Source of the DNA: an uncultured Sphingobacteriales bacterium
GTDB taxonomy: Bacteria > Bacteroidota > Bacteroidia > Chitinophagales > Chitinophagaceae
Assembly: GCA_937991535.1 (NCBI GenBank)
Contig: CALKHN010000005.1
Location: 33,357-97,356 of the forward strand
DNA: 64,000 nucleotides
Reading direction: 5' to 3'
Shown here: positions 25,039 to 34,307 of the stretch, piece after piece
Numbering within the stretch: position 1 is the first letter of the stretch
Layout of the letters: every line of letters begins with the position of its first letter
The notes under the pieces: model-generated
What the model was told of the DNA's origin: nothing
What the model saw: the letters and a program-made list of their open reading frames with translations, nothing else
Databases searched by the model: none
Program-made: the position numbers and the translations under genes

Positions 25039-28026
25039 TTACAATTGACCCGGGTAATTGGCCTCAACGAACTTTTTATACCCATTGAGATCCTTATTAT
25101 TTTTCAGCACTTCAAGGTTACCGGCCGAAATCACAATAAATGAATACTTATCCGCGGCCAACCAGGGCACTACCTGAGCGCCAGCAACGCGTTTTGTTTT
25201 ATTTACATATTCCAATGCACCAATCGCATCTGAAAATCCCGACATCAGCATCAGTTTATTTTCATCATCTAAGGGCAATATCGTTATCTCTATGCGCTGG
25301 TCATTAAATGATTCCCGGTTATACCGGTTAAAAGCATTTTTGGCTTCATTACCATATACAATATCCACTTTATTGAGCACTACCGCCACATAATGCTGTT
25401 CAGCAGGATTATAGCTGAAGCCGGATTGTGGAGCGGGTTTTGGTTTATTGAACACCGACGAATCTATAGAAGGCCTGATAACCGTTTCTTTTGTGGCAGC
25501 CACTTCCGCTGCTTTGGGTTCGCCCGTAGCTTTAACCTGCTCCTGAACACCCGTTTTCGGTTTGGGTTTATCTTCAACAACAGCAACAGTATCTTCTTTT
25601 GCTCTTTCTATATTCAGATTGGTGAGGTATTTTTCAATTTCATCCCGCCGCTTCAATACATTGATAATATTCTCCGCTTTCTTGGAGATACCCGCCTCCC
25701 TGTCTATATGAATAAGATTCTGAAGTGCGTTAATGGCTGAATTATCATCTTTTTGTTTAATGTAATATATAGATTCTATATATAATAATTGCTGCGTCCA
25801 GTAGATATTGCCATAAATGCTGTCTGCTTTCGCCTTCTGTATAATGGCTTCTTCAAATTTACCTTCCAGGAAAAGATCGTATATTTTTTCATAATTCCGG
25901 GTAGCATCGTCTTTTAACTGGGTTTTGCGTTTTTCAACGGCCCCCGGGTTATCAATATATTCAATGTATTTGCTCTGGGGAGCAATTTGAGCCAGTATTT
26001 CCCTGTATTGTTTTGCTTTAACCGGTAAGTTCAGTTTGGTATAACAATAGTGCAGGTCGAAAACCGCTTCTTCCCGGTAGCGGGTATCGGGAAAACGATT
26101 CAGCAGTGCTTCGTAATTTTTTATGGCTTCGGCATAATCTTCAAACTGATCTTTAAATGCCCTGCCCAATTCAAACAAGGCCGATTGGATGCTGTCGTTT
26201 GAAACCTGTATGGCCTCAGGAGAAAGCGGCAGGGTTTTCATAAGTCCCTCATAACTGATATCTTCAGGATTTCCTATGTCATTCGCATTTCCATCTGCAC
26301 CAGGTTCATTAACTTTTCCGGGTTCCGGCACTTTAAACTGTGCTGTAATATCCGCCATTCGTCTCCAGTTATCGGCATTTGGCCGCGATCCCCAATTATT
26401 GCGAAAAGCGGTAAACCCTTTCGACTTTAGTGAATTGTTATCAAAATACCAATCCCCCCTGCCTTCATTTCCCGCAAAAATATCCGTAGTTGTTTTGTTG
26501 GCAAAAGGGTTGTTTGTATTGGTGTTAGGTGAATCTGATTCCTTTAATCCTCTTTCTTTGCGCAAACGTTTCGCAGCGGCTTTTACATATTTCTCCCGGT
26601 CGGCTTCGGGCATCGCTGCTATCTTTTGCAAACTGTCTTCCACCCTGATTGTTTGCAATTTGGTAACTACCCCTTTTAAAACATCCTTCCGGTGCGAGAT
26701 AATGGCGGCATCTTTCACAACCCGGCTGTTGATATCTAAGCTGTCGTAAGCGCTGTATGCCAGTTCATATTCCTTTTTTTCAAAAGCCAGATCGGCCAGG
26801 TATAAAAATGAGCGGTTGCGCTGATCAACATTATCATTATTATACTTAACACTTTTTAACAGATAGGCTTTAGCTGCATCAAAATTATTGCGCTGCATTT
26901 CCATTTGTGCAGCCATATAATAAATAATATTACGATAATTGTAGTACTTATCGCGTCTTGCCATTTTAAGCAATTGCTTCACATTTTCATCAATGATCTT
27001 ATCCTCGTTACCGCCGCCGGCAAGTTTTATTTTATTCAGTCTTGCATATACTTCCATCACCGGATCAATGGCGTGTTTAATGCACTCATCAAAATAAGTA
27101 CCCGCCTCAGTTGGCTTTTTACTCAGAGCATACAACTGCCCTATCAGGTATTCCCACCTGGCTTTTTCTCCAATATTTTCAGCATTATCCAGTGCAGGTA
27201 TCAAATGGTGGGCGGCGCTATCCCACATTTTATTTTTATAAAACAGGTAAGCCTGCATTTCTTCCAGCGCCGGCTTTAACCTGCGGGGAAACAGTTCATC
27301 GCGCTTCAGGGTTTGTACCAATGCCGAAGCCTCGTTGTAAGTGCTGTCTTCAATATAATTTCTCAGTTGCCATACAAGAGCGTCATTGCGGCGCGGGGGC
27401 TCACTGAACATCTTAGAAGTGATGCTGGTCTTTTCTTTGGTAGAAACAGAATAGATATTGCCTTCTTCATTGAGATTACTGCCAATATATTTTTTAAAAC
27501 CCAGTTCCTCCTCAGTTTTGGGCTGAAAATAATAATTAAGATATTGAAAAGCTATTCCGGCAGAATCGAATTGCTTCCTGAAGAAATAAGCCTTGCCCAT
27601 CAAAAAATACATGTCATCAATCCACTCATTTCTCAGGTCGTGCAGCAAAATGCCCGCATTACACTTTTGAAGTACGGAATCCAGTTCTGTTTTTTGCGAT
27701 GCCGTAGCCTCAAGCGTATAATTGTAAAAAGGCAACAACTCCGTATAGTCTTCTGTAAAACTTTGTTTGGCTCCCGCCATCACATCGGTTAACTTAACAT
27801 CCGCATTAAAGAAAAAATTATAGTGTGTACTCATGCCCTGCATGATCCTGCGTGGTATTGTGTATTTGGTAGTAAAGGTTTTATCTGATCCCAGTATGCG
27901 GTTCTCGTATTGCTCAGGCTTCTTTACATCAAGTGTTGCATCTTTTTGTGCCATTACAGACGAATAATGGCTGCAATAAAATAAAATAGTGAGTATAACC
28001 GTTAAAAGGAATTTACTATAAGACAT
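25039..28026 (-). CDS. SprE/PorW-like TPR protein of type IX secretion
   Basis: A 995-residue exported protein with an N-terminal signal (MSYSKFLLTVILTILFYCSHYSSVMAQ) and a body of TPR-like repeats, for example LFELGRAFKDQFEDYAEAIK and YEALLNRFPDTRYREEAVF. The C-terminal domain, AGAQVVPWLAADKYSFIVIS and NNKDLNGYKKFVEANYPGQ, matches what I recall of SprE/PorW, a periplasmic lipoprotein needed for type IX secretion and gliding. A classic lipobox is not obvious here. Family assignment is from recalled similarity. The 5' end is divergent from the bactofilin-linked gene pair. Confidence 0.7.
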   Translation of the reverse strand: MSYSKFLLTVILTILFYCSHYSSVMAQKDATLDVKKPEQYENRILGSDKTFTTKYTIPRRIMQGMSTHYNFFFNADVKLTDVMAGAKQSFTEDYTELLPFYNYTLEATASQKTELDSVLQKCNAGILLHDLRNEWIDDMYFLMGKAYFFRKQFDSAGIAFQYLNYYFQPKTEEELGFKKYIGSNLNEEGNIYSVSTKEKTSITSKMFSEPPRRNDALVWQLRNYIEDSTYNEASALVQTLKRDELFPRRLKPALEEMQAYLFYKNKMWDSAAHHLIPALDNAENIGEKARWEYLIGQLYALSKKPTEAGTYFDECIKHAIDPVMEVYARLNKIKLAGGGNEDKIIDENVKQLLKMARRDKYYNYRNIIYYMAAQMEMQRNNFDAAKAYLLKSVKYNNDNVDQRNRSFLYLADLAFEKKEYELAYSAYDSLDINSRVVKDAAIISHRKDVLKGVVTKLQTIRVEDSLQKIAAMPEADREKYVKAAAKRLRKERGLKESDSPNTNTNNPFANKTTTDIFAGNEGRGDWYFDNNSLKSKGFTAFRNNWGSRPNADNWRRMADITAQFKVPEPGKVNEPGADGNANDIGNPEDISYEGLMKTLPLSPEAIQVSNDSIQSALFELGRAFKDQFEDYAEAIKNYEALLNRFPDTRYREEAVFDLHYCYTKLNLPVKAKQYREILAQIAPQSKYIEYIDNPGAVEKRKTQLKDDATRNYEKIYDLFLEGKFEEAIIQKAKADSIYGNIYWTQQLLYIESIYYIKQKDDNSAINALQNLIHIDREAGISKKAENIINVLKRRDEIEKYLTNLNIERAKEDTVAVVEDKPKPKTGVQEQVKATGEPKAAEVAATKETVIRPSIDSSVFNKPKPAPQSGFSYNPAEQHYVAVVLNKVDIVYGNEAKNAFNRYNRESFNDQRIEITILPLDDENKLMLMSGFSDAIGALEYVNKTKRVAGAQVVPWLAADKYSFIVISAGNLEVLKNNKDLNGYKKFVEANYPGQL

Positions 28027-28150
28027 GCATGTGTAGTTCGTTCGTATTATAAACTAAATTTCAGCGAAAATATTTTTAATTGTACATTTTTTCAAGCTTT
28101 AGTTCCCACAACCAGGCCAAAGTGGTTATTTTTAACACAAATAACTGATA

Positions 28151-28549
28151 ATGGCCAAGATATTTGATACGGATGGCACCCTGCAGCACTTGCGTAACCG
28201 TTACCGGCTGGTGGTAATGAATGACGATACCTACGAGGAAGTTGTTACATTCCGGTTGTCGCGGCTCAGTGTTTACATCACGTTATGCACCATATTTGTA
28301 GCTCTAGTAGGCATAACGGTAGCTTTGCTGGTTTTTACGCCGCTTCGTTATTATGTGCCGGGTTATGGTAGCGCGTCAGACAGAAGAGAAATGATAACCT
28401 TAAAAATGCAGGTTGATTCACTGGAACAGCAAATGAATTACCGTGACAAATACCTGGAAAATATTCAAAATGTGCTGAAAGGAAATACACCGGCGTTTAT
28501 GGATACAACCCAGTTAAATATTCCTGCAGAGGAAAAAAGCGAAGATTAA
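28151..28549 (+). CDS. Short membrane protein resembling the N-terminus of M23 peptidases
   Basis: A 132-residue protein with a cytoplasmic segment containing YRLVVMNDDTYEEVVTFRLS, one membrane span (about residues 46-68, YITLCTIFVALVGITVALLVF), the juxtamembrane LRYYVPGYGSASDRR and a short coiled coil (LKMQVDSLEQQMNYRDKYLEN). This is the layout of the membrane-anchored N-terminal part of Bacteroidota M23 (LytM) peptidases that pair with bactofilins, but the peptidase domain is missing. The gene ends cleanly 19 bp before the bactofilin gene, and no peptidase remnant follows. It may be an adaptor that ties bactofilin to the membrane. Confidence 0.65.
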   Translation: MAKIFDTDGTLQHLRNRYRLVVMNDDTYEEVVTFRLSRLSVYITLCTIFVALVGITVALLVFTPLRYYVPGYGSASDRREMITLKMQVDSLEQQMNYRDKYLENIQNVLKGNTPAFMDTTQLNIPAEEKSED

Positions 28550-28568
28550 TCATTTAAAACCAATAACC

Positions 28569-28988
28569 ATGTTTTCATCAAAATCCAAATCCGACATCGA
28601 GATGCCCGCTTCTTCTTCCGGCACAAGCCTGATTGGCGCCGGTACGATTATTAAAGGCGATGTGATAAGCAGCGGAGATATTCGTATAGACGGAACGCTG
28701 AAAGGAAACATTTCCGGTTCTGCAAAAGTGCTGATCGGCGCCGAAGGTGTTGTTGAAGGCGATATTGAAGGACAACAGGCCGATATACTTGGAAAAGTCA
28801 GCGGTAAAATCATCATCAAGGAATTGCTGAATCTCAGGGGTAAAGCTGCTGTAAAAGGTAATATCAGCGCAGGTAAACTGCAGGTTGAGCCTACCGTAAG
28901 CTTTAATGGCCAGTGCCATGTTGGAGAAGGATCCGTGGCTAACGTGGTAGAGATGCCCGCTGATGAAGAACACGCCATCGCACAATAA
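28569..28988 (+). CDS. Bactofilin
   Basis: A 139-residue cytoskeletal protein with the bactofilin beta-helix. It opens with SLIGAGTIIKGDVISSGDIR followed by IDGTLKGNI, and repeated short rungs follow (GVVEGDIEGQQADILGKVSGK). Bactofilins polymerise without nucleotide and position cell-wall enzymes or stalk and polar structures. It is preceded by the short M23-like membrane protein, the common partner type, and followed by a strong terminator. Confidence 0.93.
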   Translation: MFSSKSKSDIEMPASSSGTSLIGAGTIIKGDVISSGDIRIDGTLKGNISGSAKVLIGAEGVVEGDIEGQQADILGKVSGKIIIKELLNLRGKAAVKGNISAGKLQVEPTVSFNGQCHVGEGSVANVVEMPADEEHAIAQ

Positions 28989-29019
28989 CTTCTTTTCTTA
29001 ACCGGAAAACATTTATTTG

Positions 29020-29057
29020 CCCTGCACGACTCATACGAACCGTGCAGGGATTTTATT
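29020..29057 (+). terminator. Rho-independent terminator after bactofilin gene
   Basis: A perfect 9-bp stem CCCTGCACG / CGTGCAGGG with a 12-nt loop is followed by ATTTTATT. Confidence 0.85.
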
Positions 29058-29192
29058 GGCCTGCATAATAAAGTTTCAAATGGCAGATAGAAAATACTTT
29101 CTTTGTCTGGCTTATAAAATGACAATGCATTTGCTATACAAAAACCATTTATTTTTAGGTTTTAATATCAAAAGTATTTCCGGTAAGCAAAT

Positions 29193-30284
29193 ATGCAAAA
29201 AACCGACAGGCGCAGTATACTATCCGTTATCATTCTTATATGCATAGCCCTGGCTATGCGTTTGTATGCTTCCGGTGCCGGAACGGTTGAATCATCCTAT
29301 ACTTCCGGCATATATCCTTATATCAGTTCTTTTTTAAGAAGGCTTTGGGGTTCCGTGCCCTTTAGCGTGGGCGATGTATTGTATGGCTTTCTTTTTTTCT
29401 TTGCTTTGTGGAAAGGAGCGCAACGGTTAAGCAGATTACGAAAGGAAAAACTACCGCGGTTTCGCCCAAAAATAACCTGGCTAAAAACCTTCAACTTCTT
29501 TTTGCTGGTCTATATTATTTTTAATGTATTGTGGGGATTGAATTATGACCGCAAAGGAATTCATTATCAGATGAACTTCCAGCGTGAAGCATATTCAAAA
29601 GAAGATGTAATAAACATAAATAACGTATTGCTGCAGCAGGTAAATATCTCCAAGGAAGCATTACTGCGTCAGGGCATATCGTATCCATCAACCAAAGACC
29701 TGCTTATACAAACAAATCATGCTTTTGCAGCGGCCTCCAAAAAATATCCTTTTTTGAGCTATTCAAATCCTTCGGTAAAGCCATCTCTTTTTAATTTCAT
29801 AGGAAATTATTTTGGATTTTCGGGTTACTACAATCCTTTTACAGGCGAAGCGCAGGTCAATACTGATATTCCGCCATTTCTTCAGCCCTATGTTAACTGT
29901 CATGAAATATCGCACCAGTTAGGTTATGCAAAAGAAAACGAAGCCAATTTTGCCGGATATATAGTGGCTACAGCATCAGGAGACTCTCTTTTTATGTATT
30001 CAGCCTATTTTGATCTTTTCCTGTATGCCAACCGCAACCTGTACAGAACAGACTCTGTTGCAGCAAAGAAATTTTCAGCATTGCTGCATCCGGGCGTCAA
30101 AAAAGATATAGAAACGCTTAAGGCCTATTATAAAAAATATGAAAATCCCGCTGAACCGGTATTCAGATGGGCATACGGAAAATACCTTGAGGCCAATGAT
30201 CAGCCACTGGGCATGACCACCTACAGTGAAGTGGTTGCCGACGTAATTGCATGGCATAAAAAATACGGGCAGCCGGGAGGGTAG
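29193..30284 (+). CDS. DUF3810 membrane protein with HExxH motif
   Basis: A 363-residue protein with an N-terminal span (about residues 8-25), a second near 60-77 and a third near 101-120. A large domain follows that contains the zincin-type motif H237-E-I-S-H241, with ENEANFAGY downstream supplying a likely third ligand. The family is Bacteroidota DUF3810, predicted metallopeptidase, function unknown. HExxH followed by ExxxNxxAY resembles membrane-bound minigluzincins. The upstream gap contains the bactofilin terminator. Confidence 0.85.
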   Translation: MQKTDRRSILSVIILICIALAMRLYASGAGTVESSYTSGIYPYISSFLRRLWGSVPFSVGDVLYGFLFFFALWKGAQRLSRLRKEKLPRFRPKITWLKTFNFFLLVYIIFNVLWGLNYDRKGIHYQMNFQREAYSKEDVININNVLLQQVNISKEALLRQGISYPSTKDLLIQTNHAFAAASKKYPFLSYSNPSVKPSLFNFIGNYFGFSGYYNPFTGEAQVNTDIPPFLQPYVNCHEISHQLGYAKENEANFAGYIVATASGDSLFMYSAYFDLFLYANRNLYRTDSVAAKKFSALLHPGVKKDIETLKAYYKKYENPAEPVFRWAYGKYLEANDQPLGMTTYSEVVADVIAWHKKYGQPGG

Positions 30285-30761
30285 AAATGGTAGCAATCGG
30301 ATTTTAGAATATTTGCCGGTAAATTAGGGTTACAGCCTGTGCGAACAAAGCGCCTGATAACACAAATGTTAAGTGGTCAAAAAGAAGCAGTTGAATTAAT
30401 AGAAAGTTCCTGTTTGCCCGCTGAAATGAAACTGGCCTATATAGATAAATACCAGGAAAGATTGCGCCGGCTGAAATGACCGGGCAAACGAAAAGGAGGT
30501 AATAAATCCGCGGCGATATCCCAGCGTTTATGCGCCAACAAAAAAGCCGGTTATACTCCCGAAGTAATAATTTTATACTAATATTGCTTCAGAAGCATCC
30601 TGGAACCAGCGCGAACCACATGCACATTTTTCCGCGCTTCCTTCAAAAAATGACTGGATGTGAATTGATAAAAGGTATCAGCAGTCAGGTGTCAGCTATC
30701 AGGGACAATACAAGACACACATACCTCATATCTAAAACCTCATACCTCTTAAAAAACAATC
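30285..30761. other. 477-bp intergenic region with possible small ORF
   Basis: A plus-strand frame open from 30294 to the stop at 30477-30479 reads coding-like (for example QKEAVELIESSCLPAEMKLA). Its ATG would be at 30366 (37 codons) or a GTG at 30339 (46 codons). No family is recognised, and it could be the tail of a decayed gene. The rest shows words of the AGTCAGGTGTCAGCTATCAG repeat type and the AT-rich leader of the next gene. Confidence 0.35.
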
Positions 30762-31859
30762 ATGAAAACCTATCGATATCTTTTCTGCTGCATATGCCTC
30801 CTTGCATCCACATATCTCAACGCTCAACCTGTTCGTGTAGCCGTTGCCGGCATCTCTCATGGCCATTCGGGCTGGATACTTGGACGAAAGCCACAGAGTG
30901 ATATCACCCTTGTGGGTGTGTGTGAGCCCAATAAAGTATTACTACAACAATCTGCAAAAAAATTCGGGCTGGATAAGAACATGCTGTTTAATGACCTGGG
31001 GAAAATGTTAGATGCGGTAAAACCGGAGGCGGTGGTGGCTTTCGGCTCTATTTATGATCATCTTGCCGTAGTGCAGGCCTGCGCGCCCAGGGGCATTCAT
31101 GTAATGGTGGAAAAACCATTGGCGGTAAGTGTAGCGCATGCATTACAAATGGATTCACTTGCCCGTAAGTACAATATTCACTTACTCACCAATTATGAAA
31201 CCTCATGGTATCCCGCTACGGCAAAGGCGTACCAGTTGGTAAACGACAGCAATTATACCGGCGGTGTAAAAAAGGCGGTGTTTCACCACGGGCATGAGGG
31301 CCCAAAGGAAATTGGTGTAAGCAGGGAATTTTTAGATTGGCTTACGGATCCGATACAAAACGGGGGTGGCGCCATTATTGATTTTGGGTGCTATGGCGCC
31401 AACCTGATGACATGGCTCATGAAAGGACAGCAACCCTTATCGGTAACCGCTGTTACCCGGCAGTTTAAGCCTGACGTGTATCCAAAAGTGGATGACGAAG
31501 CTACCATTATTGTAACGTATCCCACGGCACAGGCTATCATCCAAGCTTCCTGGAACTGGCCTTTTGGCCGGAAAGACATGGAACTGTATGGCAATACGGG
31601 ATATGTGATTACAGTGAACAACAGTGATATGCGCATCAAACGAAAAAGTGACAAAGTAGAACAAAGCCGCAAATACACAGCAAAGGATATCCCCGTATAT
31701 GAAAATCCGTTTACTTACCTGGCGGATGTAGTGAGAAAAAAAATTACAGTAACAGACGACGGACTTTATGCACTGCCCAATAATGTTACTGTAGTGCGCA
31801 TACTGGAAGCTGCCCGAACCTCGGCCCAAACGGGCAAGACGGTAAATTTAGCTAACTAA
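30762..31859 (+). CDS. Exported Gfo/Idh/MocA family oxidoreductase
   Basis: A 365-residue protein with a Sec-type signal (MKTYRYLFCCICLLASTYLNAQ) in front of a Rossmann fold. The nucleotide-binding start is VRVAVAGISHGHSGWILG, the family motif is VMVEKPLAVSVAHALQMD, and the C-terminal alpha/beta domain carries GGGAIIDFGCYGANLMTWLM. The NAD(P) site begins with a variant glycine motif (AGISHGH). The substrate is probably a sugar, polyol or glycoside, not determinable here. Exported members must either carry their cofactor folded in through Tat or bind it unusually; this one has no twin arginine. Confidence 0.87.
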   Translation: MKTYRYLFCCICLLASTYLNAQPVRVAVAGISHGHSGWILGRKPQSDITLVGVCEPNKVLLQQSAKKFGLDKNMLFNDLGKMLDAVKPEAVVAFGSIYDHLAVVQACAPRGIHVMVEKPLAVSVAHALQMDSLARKYNIHLLTNYETSWYPATAKAYQLVNDSNYTGGVKKAVFHHGHEGPKEIGVSREFLDWLTDPIQNGGGAIIDFGCYGANLMTWLMKGQQPLSVTAVTRQFKPDVYPKVDDEATIIVTYPTAQAIIQASWNWPFGRKDMELYGNTGYVITVNNSDMRIKRKSDKVEQSRKYTAKDIPVYENPFTYLADVVRKKITVTDDGLYALPNNVTVVRILEAARTSAQTGKTVNLAN

Positions 31860-31893
31860 ATATATAATATCAATAAAAAAGCAAAGCTGCAAT

Positions 31894-32024
31894 CTGAATA
31901 GGGGCGCATTTCAAATTTTCGCAGGCGGGTGGTGACACCCGCCTGTAGAGTCCGCTACCGGTCGGTGTTTCACCGACCGGAAAGTGGTGCATAAGCGAAA
32001 ATTGGAAATGCACCCCTGAATAGG
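31894..32024 (+). mobile_element. Miniature inverted-repeat element, copy 3
   Basis: An element of about 113 bp (31903-32015) has terminal inverted repeats of about 22 bp agreeing in 20 positions (GGCGCATTTCAAATTTTCGC left, complement of GCGAAAATTGGAAATGCACC right). It is flanked by CTGAATAGG at 31894-31902 and 32016-32024. The exact boundary is ambiguous by one G, so the duplication is 8 or 9 bp. Two hairpins lie inside, GGCGGGTG/CACCCGCC and CCGGTCGGTG/CACCGACCGG. It lies between an oxidoreductase gene and the CBS gene. Confidence 0.8.
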
Positions 32025-32037
32025 GTTATTTTAGAGT

Positions 32038-32068
32038 AAAAAGGCTATATCAAAAATTTGACACAGCC
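32038..32068 (-). terminator. Rho-independent terminator of the CBS gene
   Basis: On the minus strand GGCTGTGTCAAA pairs with TTTGATATAGCC (10 of 12 positions) and is followed by TTTTT. Confidence 0.7.
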
Positions 32069-32100
32069 TTTCAGGGTTCGGGGACGTTTTCTCATGTTAT

Positions 32101-32517
32101 CTAATACTGGTCAAGCATATATTTAATTACATCTGTAGTGGTAACAATACCTTTCAATTCCTCATTATCAACTACGGGAAGAGAATGATATTCTGCAGCA
32201 CTGAATATTTCTGCCACATCCCTGATGGGGGCATCGCTGCTAACCGTACGCACATTGGCGGTCATTACTTGTGGAATGGTCAGCATCTGTAATATGGCTT
32301 CGTCGGCTCCTTCCTGGTTGTCAAATAGCGCGCCGAATGTAAGCCGGTTAATATCGCTACGGCTTATCATCCCTGTTATCTTTCCTCCTTTTTTTACCGG
32401 CAGATGTCTTATGTTTTTTTTACGGAAAATAGCTACTACCTCATCCAGTTTATCGCTTTCCAAAACACTAATAACATCTTTGGTCATAATGTGGGAAACT
32501 GGTTCTCTTTTTTTCAT
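32101..32517 (-). CDS. CBS-domain pair protein
   Basis: 138 residues made almost entirely of two CBS motifs. The first runs about residues 8-58 (MTKDVISVLESDKLDEVVAI, then HLPVKKGGKITGMISRSDI). The second runs about 83-136 (MTANVRTVSSDAPIRDVAEI, then SLPVVDNEELKGIVTTTDVI). Such stand-alone pairs bind adenosine nucleotides and act as energy or second-messenger sensors. The partner is unknown. A terminator lies downstream. Confidence 0.9.
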   Translation of the reverse strand: MKKREPVSHIMTKDVISVLESDKLDEVVAIFRKKNIRHLPVKKGGKITGMISRSDINRLTFGALFDNQEGADEAILQMLTIPQVMTANVRTVSSDAPIRDVAEIFSAAEYHSLPVVDNEELKGIVTTTDVIKYMLDQY

Positions 32518-32732
32518 ACGCTTTGCTTTAGATTCGGATTCAAAATTAGACTATTGGGTATCTACTTCAGATGATGAAGATCAGGTTTCCATGCAATTAA
32601 TATCATGATAAAAGAATAAGAATCCTCATTGAAAATTAACCTTTATTTAAAAACCTTTTACCGTTATTATTTTACGGCATTTTGAACAATAAAAAACAGG
32701 CGCCCGGGTTTATTGAACAAATTAATCCTATG

Positions 32733-33167
32733 ATGAATCAGTTAAAATCAGTTCTGCTTATCGTATTCAGCACTTTCTTTTTTGTTGCCTGTAAAAAGGA
32801 AAAAGCCTCCCCGGAAATAACAAAAGAAAATATTTCCGGAACTTATATGCTTAAAGCCGCTACAGCCACATCCGCTTTAACCGGATCACAAACGCTTAAC
32901 CTGTATGATATGATGCTGCCTTGTGAAAAAGATGACGAGGTAACATTAAAAACAGACTTTACAGTGCTATATGCCGATGCAGGAATCAAATGCGAGCAAC
33001 CAGGTGATGATACCGGCACATGGAATTTGGCGGGAAATATAATAACCCTCGATGGCGAGACAGCAACTGTTGAGAAATTTGATGGCTCTACGCTCATCAT
33101 CACTTCAGAGGGTGCCGAAAATGGCATCTCATTTAAATATACTTCAACTTTTAGCAAAAAACGCTAA
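32733..33167 (+). CDS. Small lipocalin-like lipoprotein
   Basis: A 144-residue lipoprotein with signal MNQLKSVLLIVFSTFFFVAC and lipid-carrying cysteine C20 followed by KKEKA. The mature part begins ITKENISGTYMLKAA and has lipocalin-like beta-barrel wording (DDTGTWNLAGNIITLDGE), as in the many DUF5004/lipocalin_4 proteins of Bacteroidota. ATGs at 32730 and 32682 are in frame, but the signal peptide fits the late start. Function unknown. Confidence 0.75.
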   Translation: MNQLKSVLLIVFSTFFFVACKKEKASPEITKENISGTYMLKAATATSALTGSQTLNLYDMMLPCEKDDEVTLKTDFTVLYADAGIKCEQPGDDTGTWNLAGNIITLDGETATVEKFDGSTLIITSEGAENGISFKYTSTFSKKR

Positions 33168-33171
33168 AACA

Positions 33172-33213
33172 AAATAAACACCACAATGCTTAACCACTTT
33201 GTGGTGTTTATTT
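33172..33213. terminator. Bidirectional terminator between convergent genes
   Basis: AAATAAACACCACAA at 33172-33186 pairs with TTTGTGGTGTTTATTT at 33198-33213. The A/T flanks give a T run on either strand, serving both the lipoprotein gene and the LacI-type gene. Confidence 0.85.
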
Positions 33214-33222
33214 ATAACATCT

Positions 33223-34251
33223 TCAAATTCCCCTGGAAGATTCTCTCACAATCAGTTCCGAAGGCAATACGATATGCACAGGCGTGTCTTTTTTTGTTGT
33301 GGTATCCAGGTAATTCAAAAAAATCCGGGCTGCTTCTTCTCCAATCCGCCGTCCGGGACGGGCTACCGATGTAAGTGATGGTGATATATACGGTGAAATA
33401 GGCGAGTTATCAAAGCCCACCACAGCGATGTCTTCCGGCACCCGCCAGCCTTTTTCTCGTATTACTTTCATGGCTCCTATCGCTACCTGGTCGTTTACGC
33501 CAAATATGGCATCGGGCCGTTGCCCGAGTTCCAGCAATTGAGCCGTGGGTTCAAGCGCACTTTCTACTTTAAAGTTGGTGTTGATGATCCGTTTTTCCTC
33601 CACGGGTAATCCATACTTTGTAAGACATTCGGTATATCCCCTGAACCGCTGTTCGGTGACAGCCATTCCATTTGGACCTTTTAAATGAGCAATGCGCTTG
33701 CGACCGGTACTGATAAGGTGTTCCACTGCTGCAAATGCACCATGATAATCATCTATGGTTACACTTCCTGCGGAAAATCCTTCATAGTCCCGGTCAATAA
33801 AAATCAATGGTAAATTTCTTTTACCCACATTTTCTAAGTGCTCATAATGCCCCGAATCATAGGTCTCCTGTGAAACAGAGAGAAAAATACCTTCTACACG
33901 GTTCGACAATAACTTTGTTACATACTCCGATTCCAGCAGATATTGCTCATTGGTCACGCATATGTTTAGTGTATAACCCAATGGATTTAATACCCCATCA
34001 ATTCCTTCAATAATGGCTGATTCATAGTAATTGTTGATGGTGGGAACGATAACACCAATGCTTGCTGTTTTGGTATTGAGGAGGTTCAATGAAACCTGGT
34101 TGCGCTGGTAACCTACCTTTTGCGCATATTCCTGCAGGTTGCGCCTTGTGTCTTCATTGATAGAAGGATGATTGTTCAGCGCCCTCGATACCGTCGAAGG
34201 TGAGCACCTGAATTTTCGGGCGATATCTTTTATAGTAACGGGCTTATTCAT
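33223..34251 (-). CDS. LacI-family transcriptional regulator, probable regulator of the iol operon
   Basis: A 342-residue regulator. The N-terminal helix-turn-helix is TIKDIARKFRCSPSTVSRAL, followed by the hinge helix and a periplasmic-binding-protein-like effector domain (SIGVIVPTINNYYESAIIEG, RRIGEEAARIFLNYL). It is transcribed divergently from iolB with 130 bp between the start codons, and a LacI-type palindrome lies in the middle of that region. It most likely represses both directions until an inositol-derived effector binds. This differs from the DeoR-type IolR of Bacillus and the RpiR-type regulators of Proteobacteria. Effector and sites are inferred. Confidence 0.9.
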   Translation of the reverse strand: MNKPVTIKDIARKFRCSPSTVSRALNNHPSINEDTRRNLQEYAQKVGYQRNQVSLNLLNTKTASIGVIVPTINNYYESAIIEGIDGVLNPLGYTLNICVTNEQYLLESEYVTKLLSNRVEGIFLSVSQETYDSGHYEHLENVGKRNLPLIFIDRDYEGFSAGSVTIDDYHGAFAAVEHLISTGRKRIAHLKGPNGMAVTEQRFRGYTECLTKYGLPVEEKRIINTNFKVESALEPTAQLLELGQRPDAIFGVNDQVAIGAMKVIREKGWRVPEDIAVVGFDNSPISPYISPSLTSVARPGRRIGEEAARIFLNYLDTTTKKDTPVHIVLPSELIVRESSRGI

Positions 34252-34307
34252 ATTTCAGTTGACCGAATCACAGCCCAAGTTCCGTTTTTTTCTTAACTCA
34301 AAAAATT

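Noticed and set aside
28550..29125. 191-codon open frame antisense to bactofilin
   Set aside because: It mirrors the regular bactofilin codons and contains no recognisable domain or start region.
32682..32732. Upstream ATG of the lipocalin-like gene
   Set aside because: It would put 17 polar residues before the lipoprotein signal peptide.
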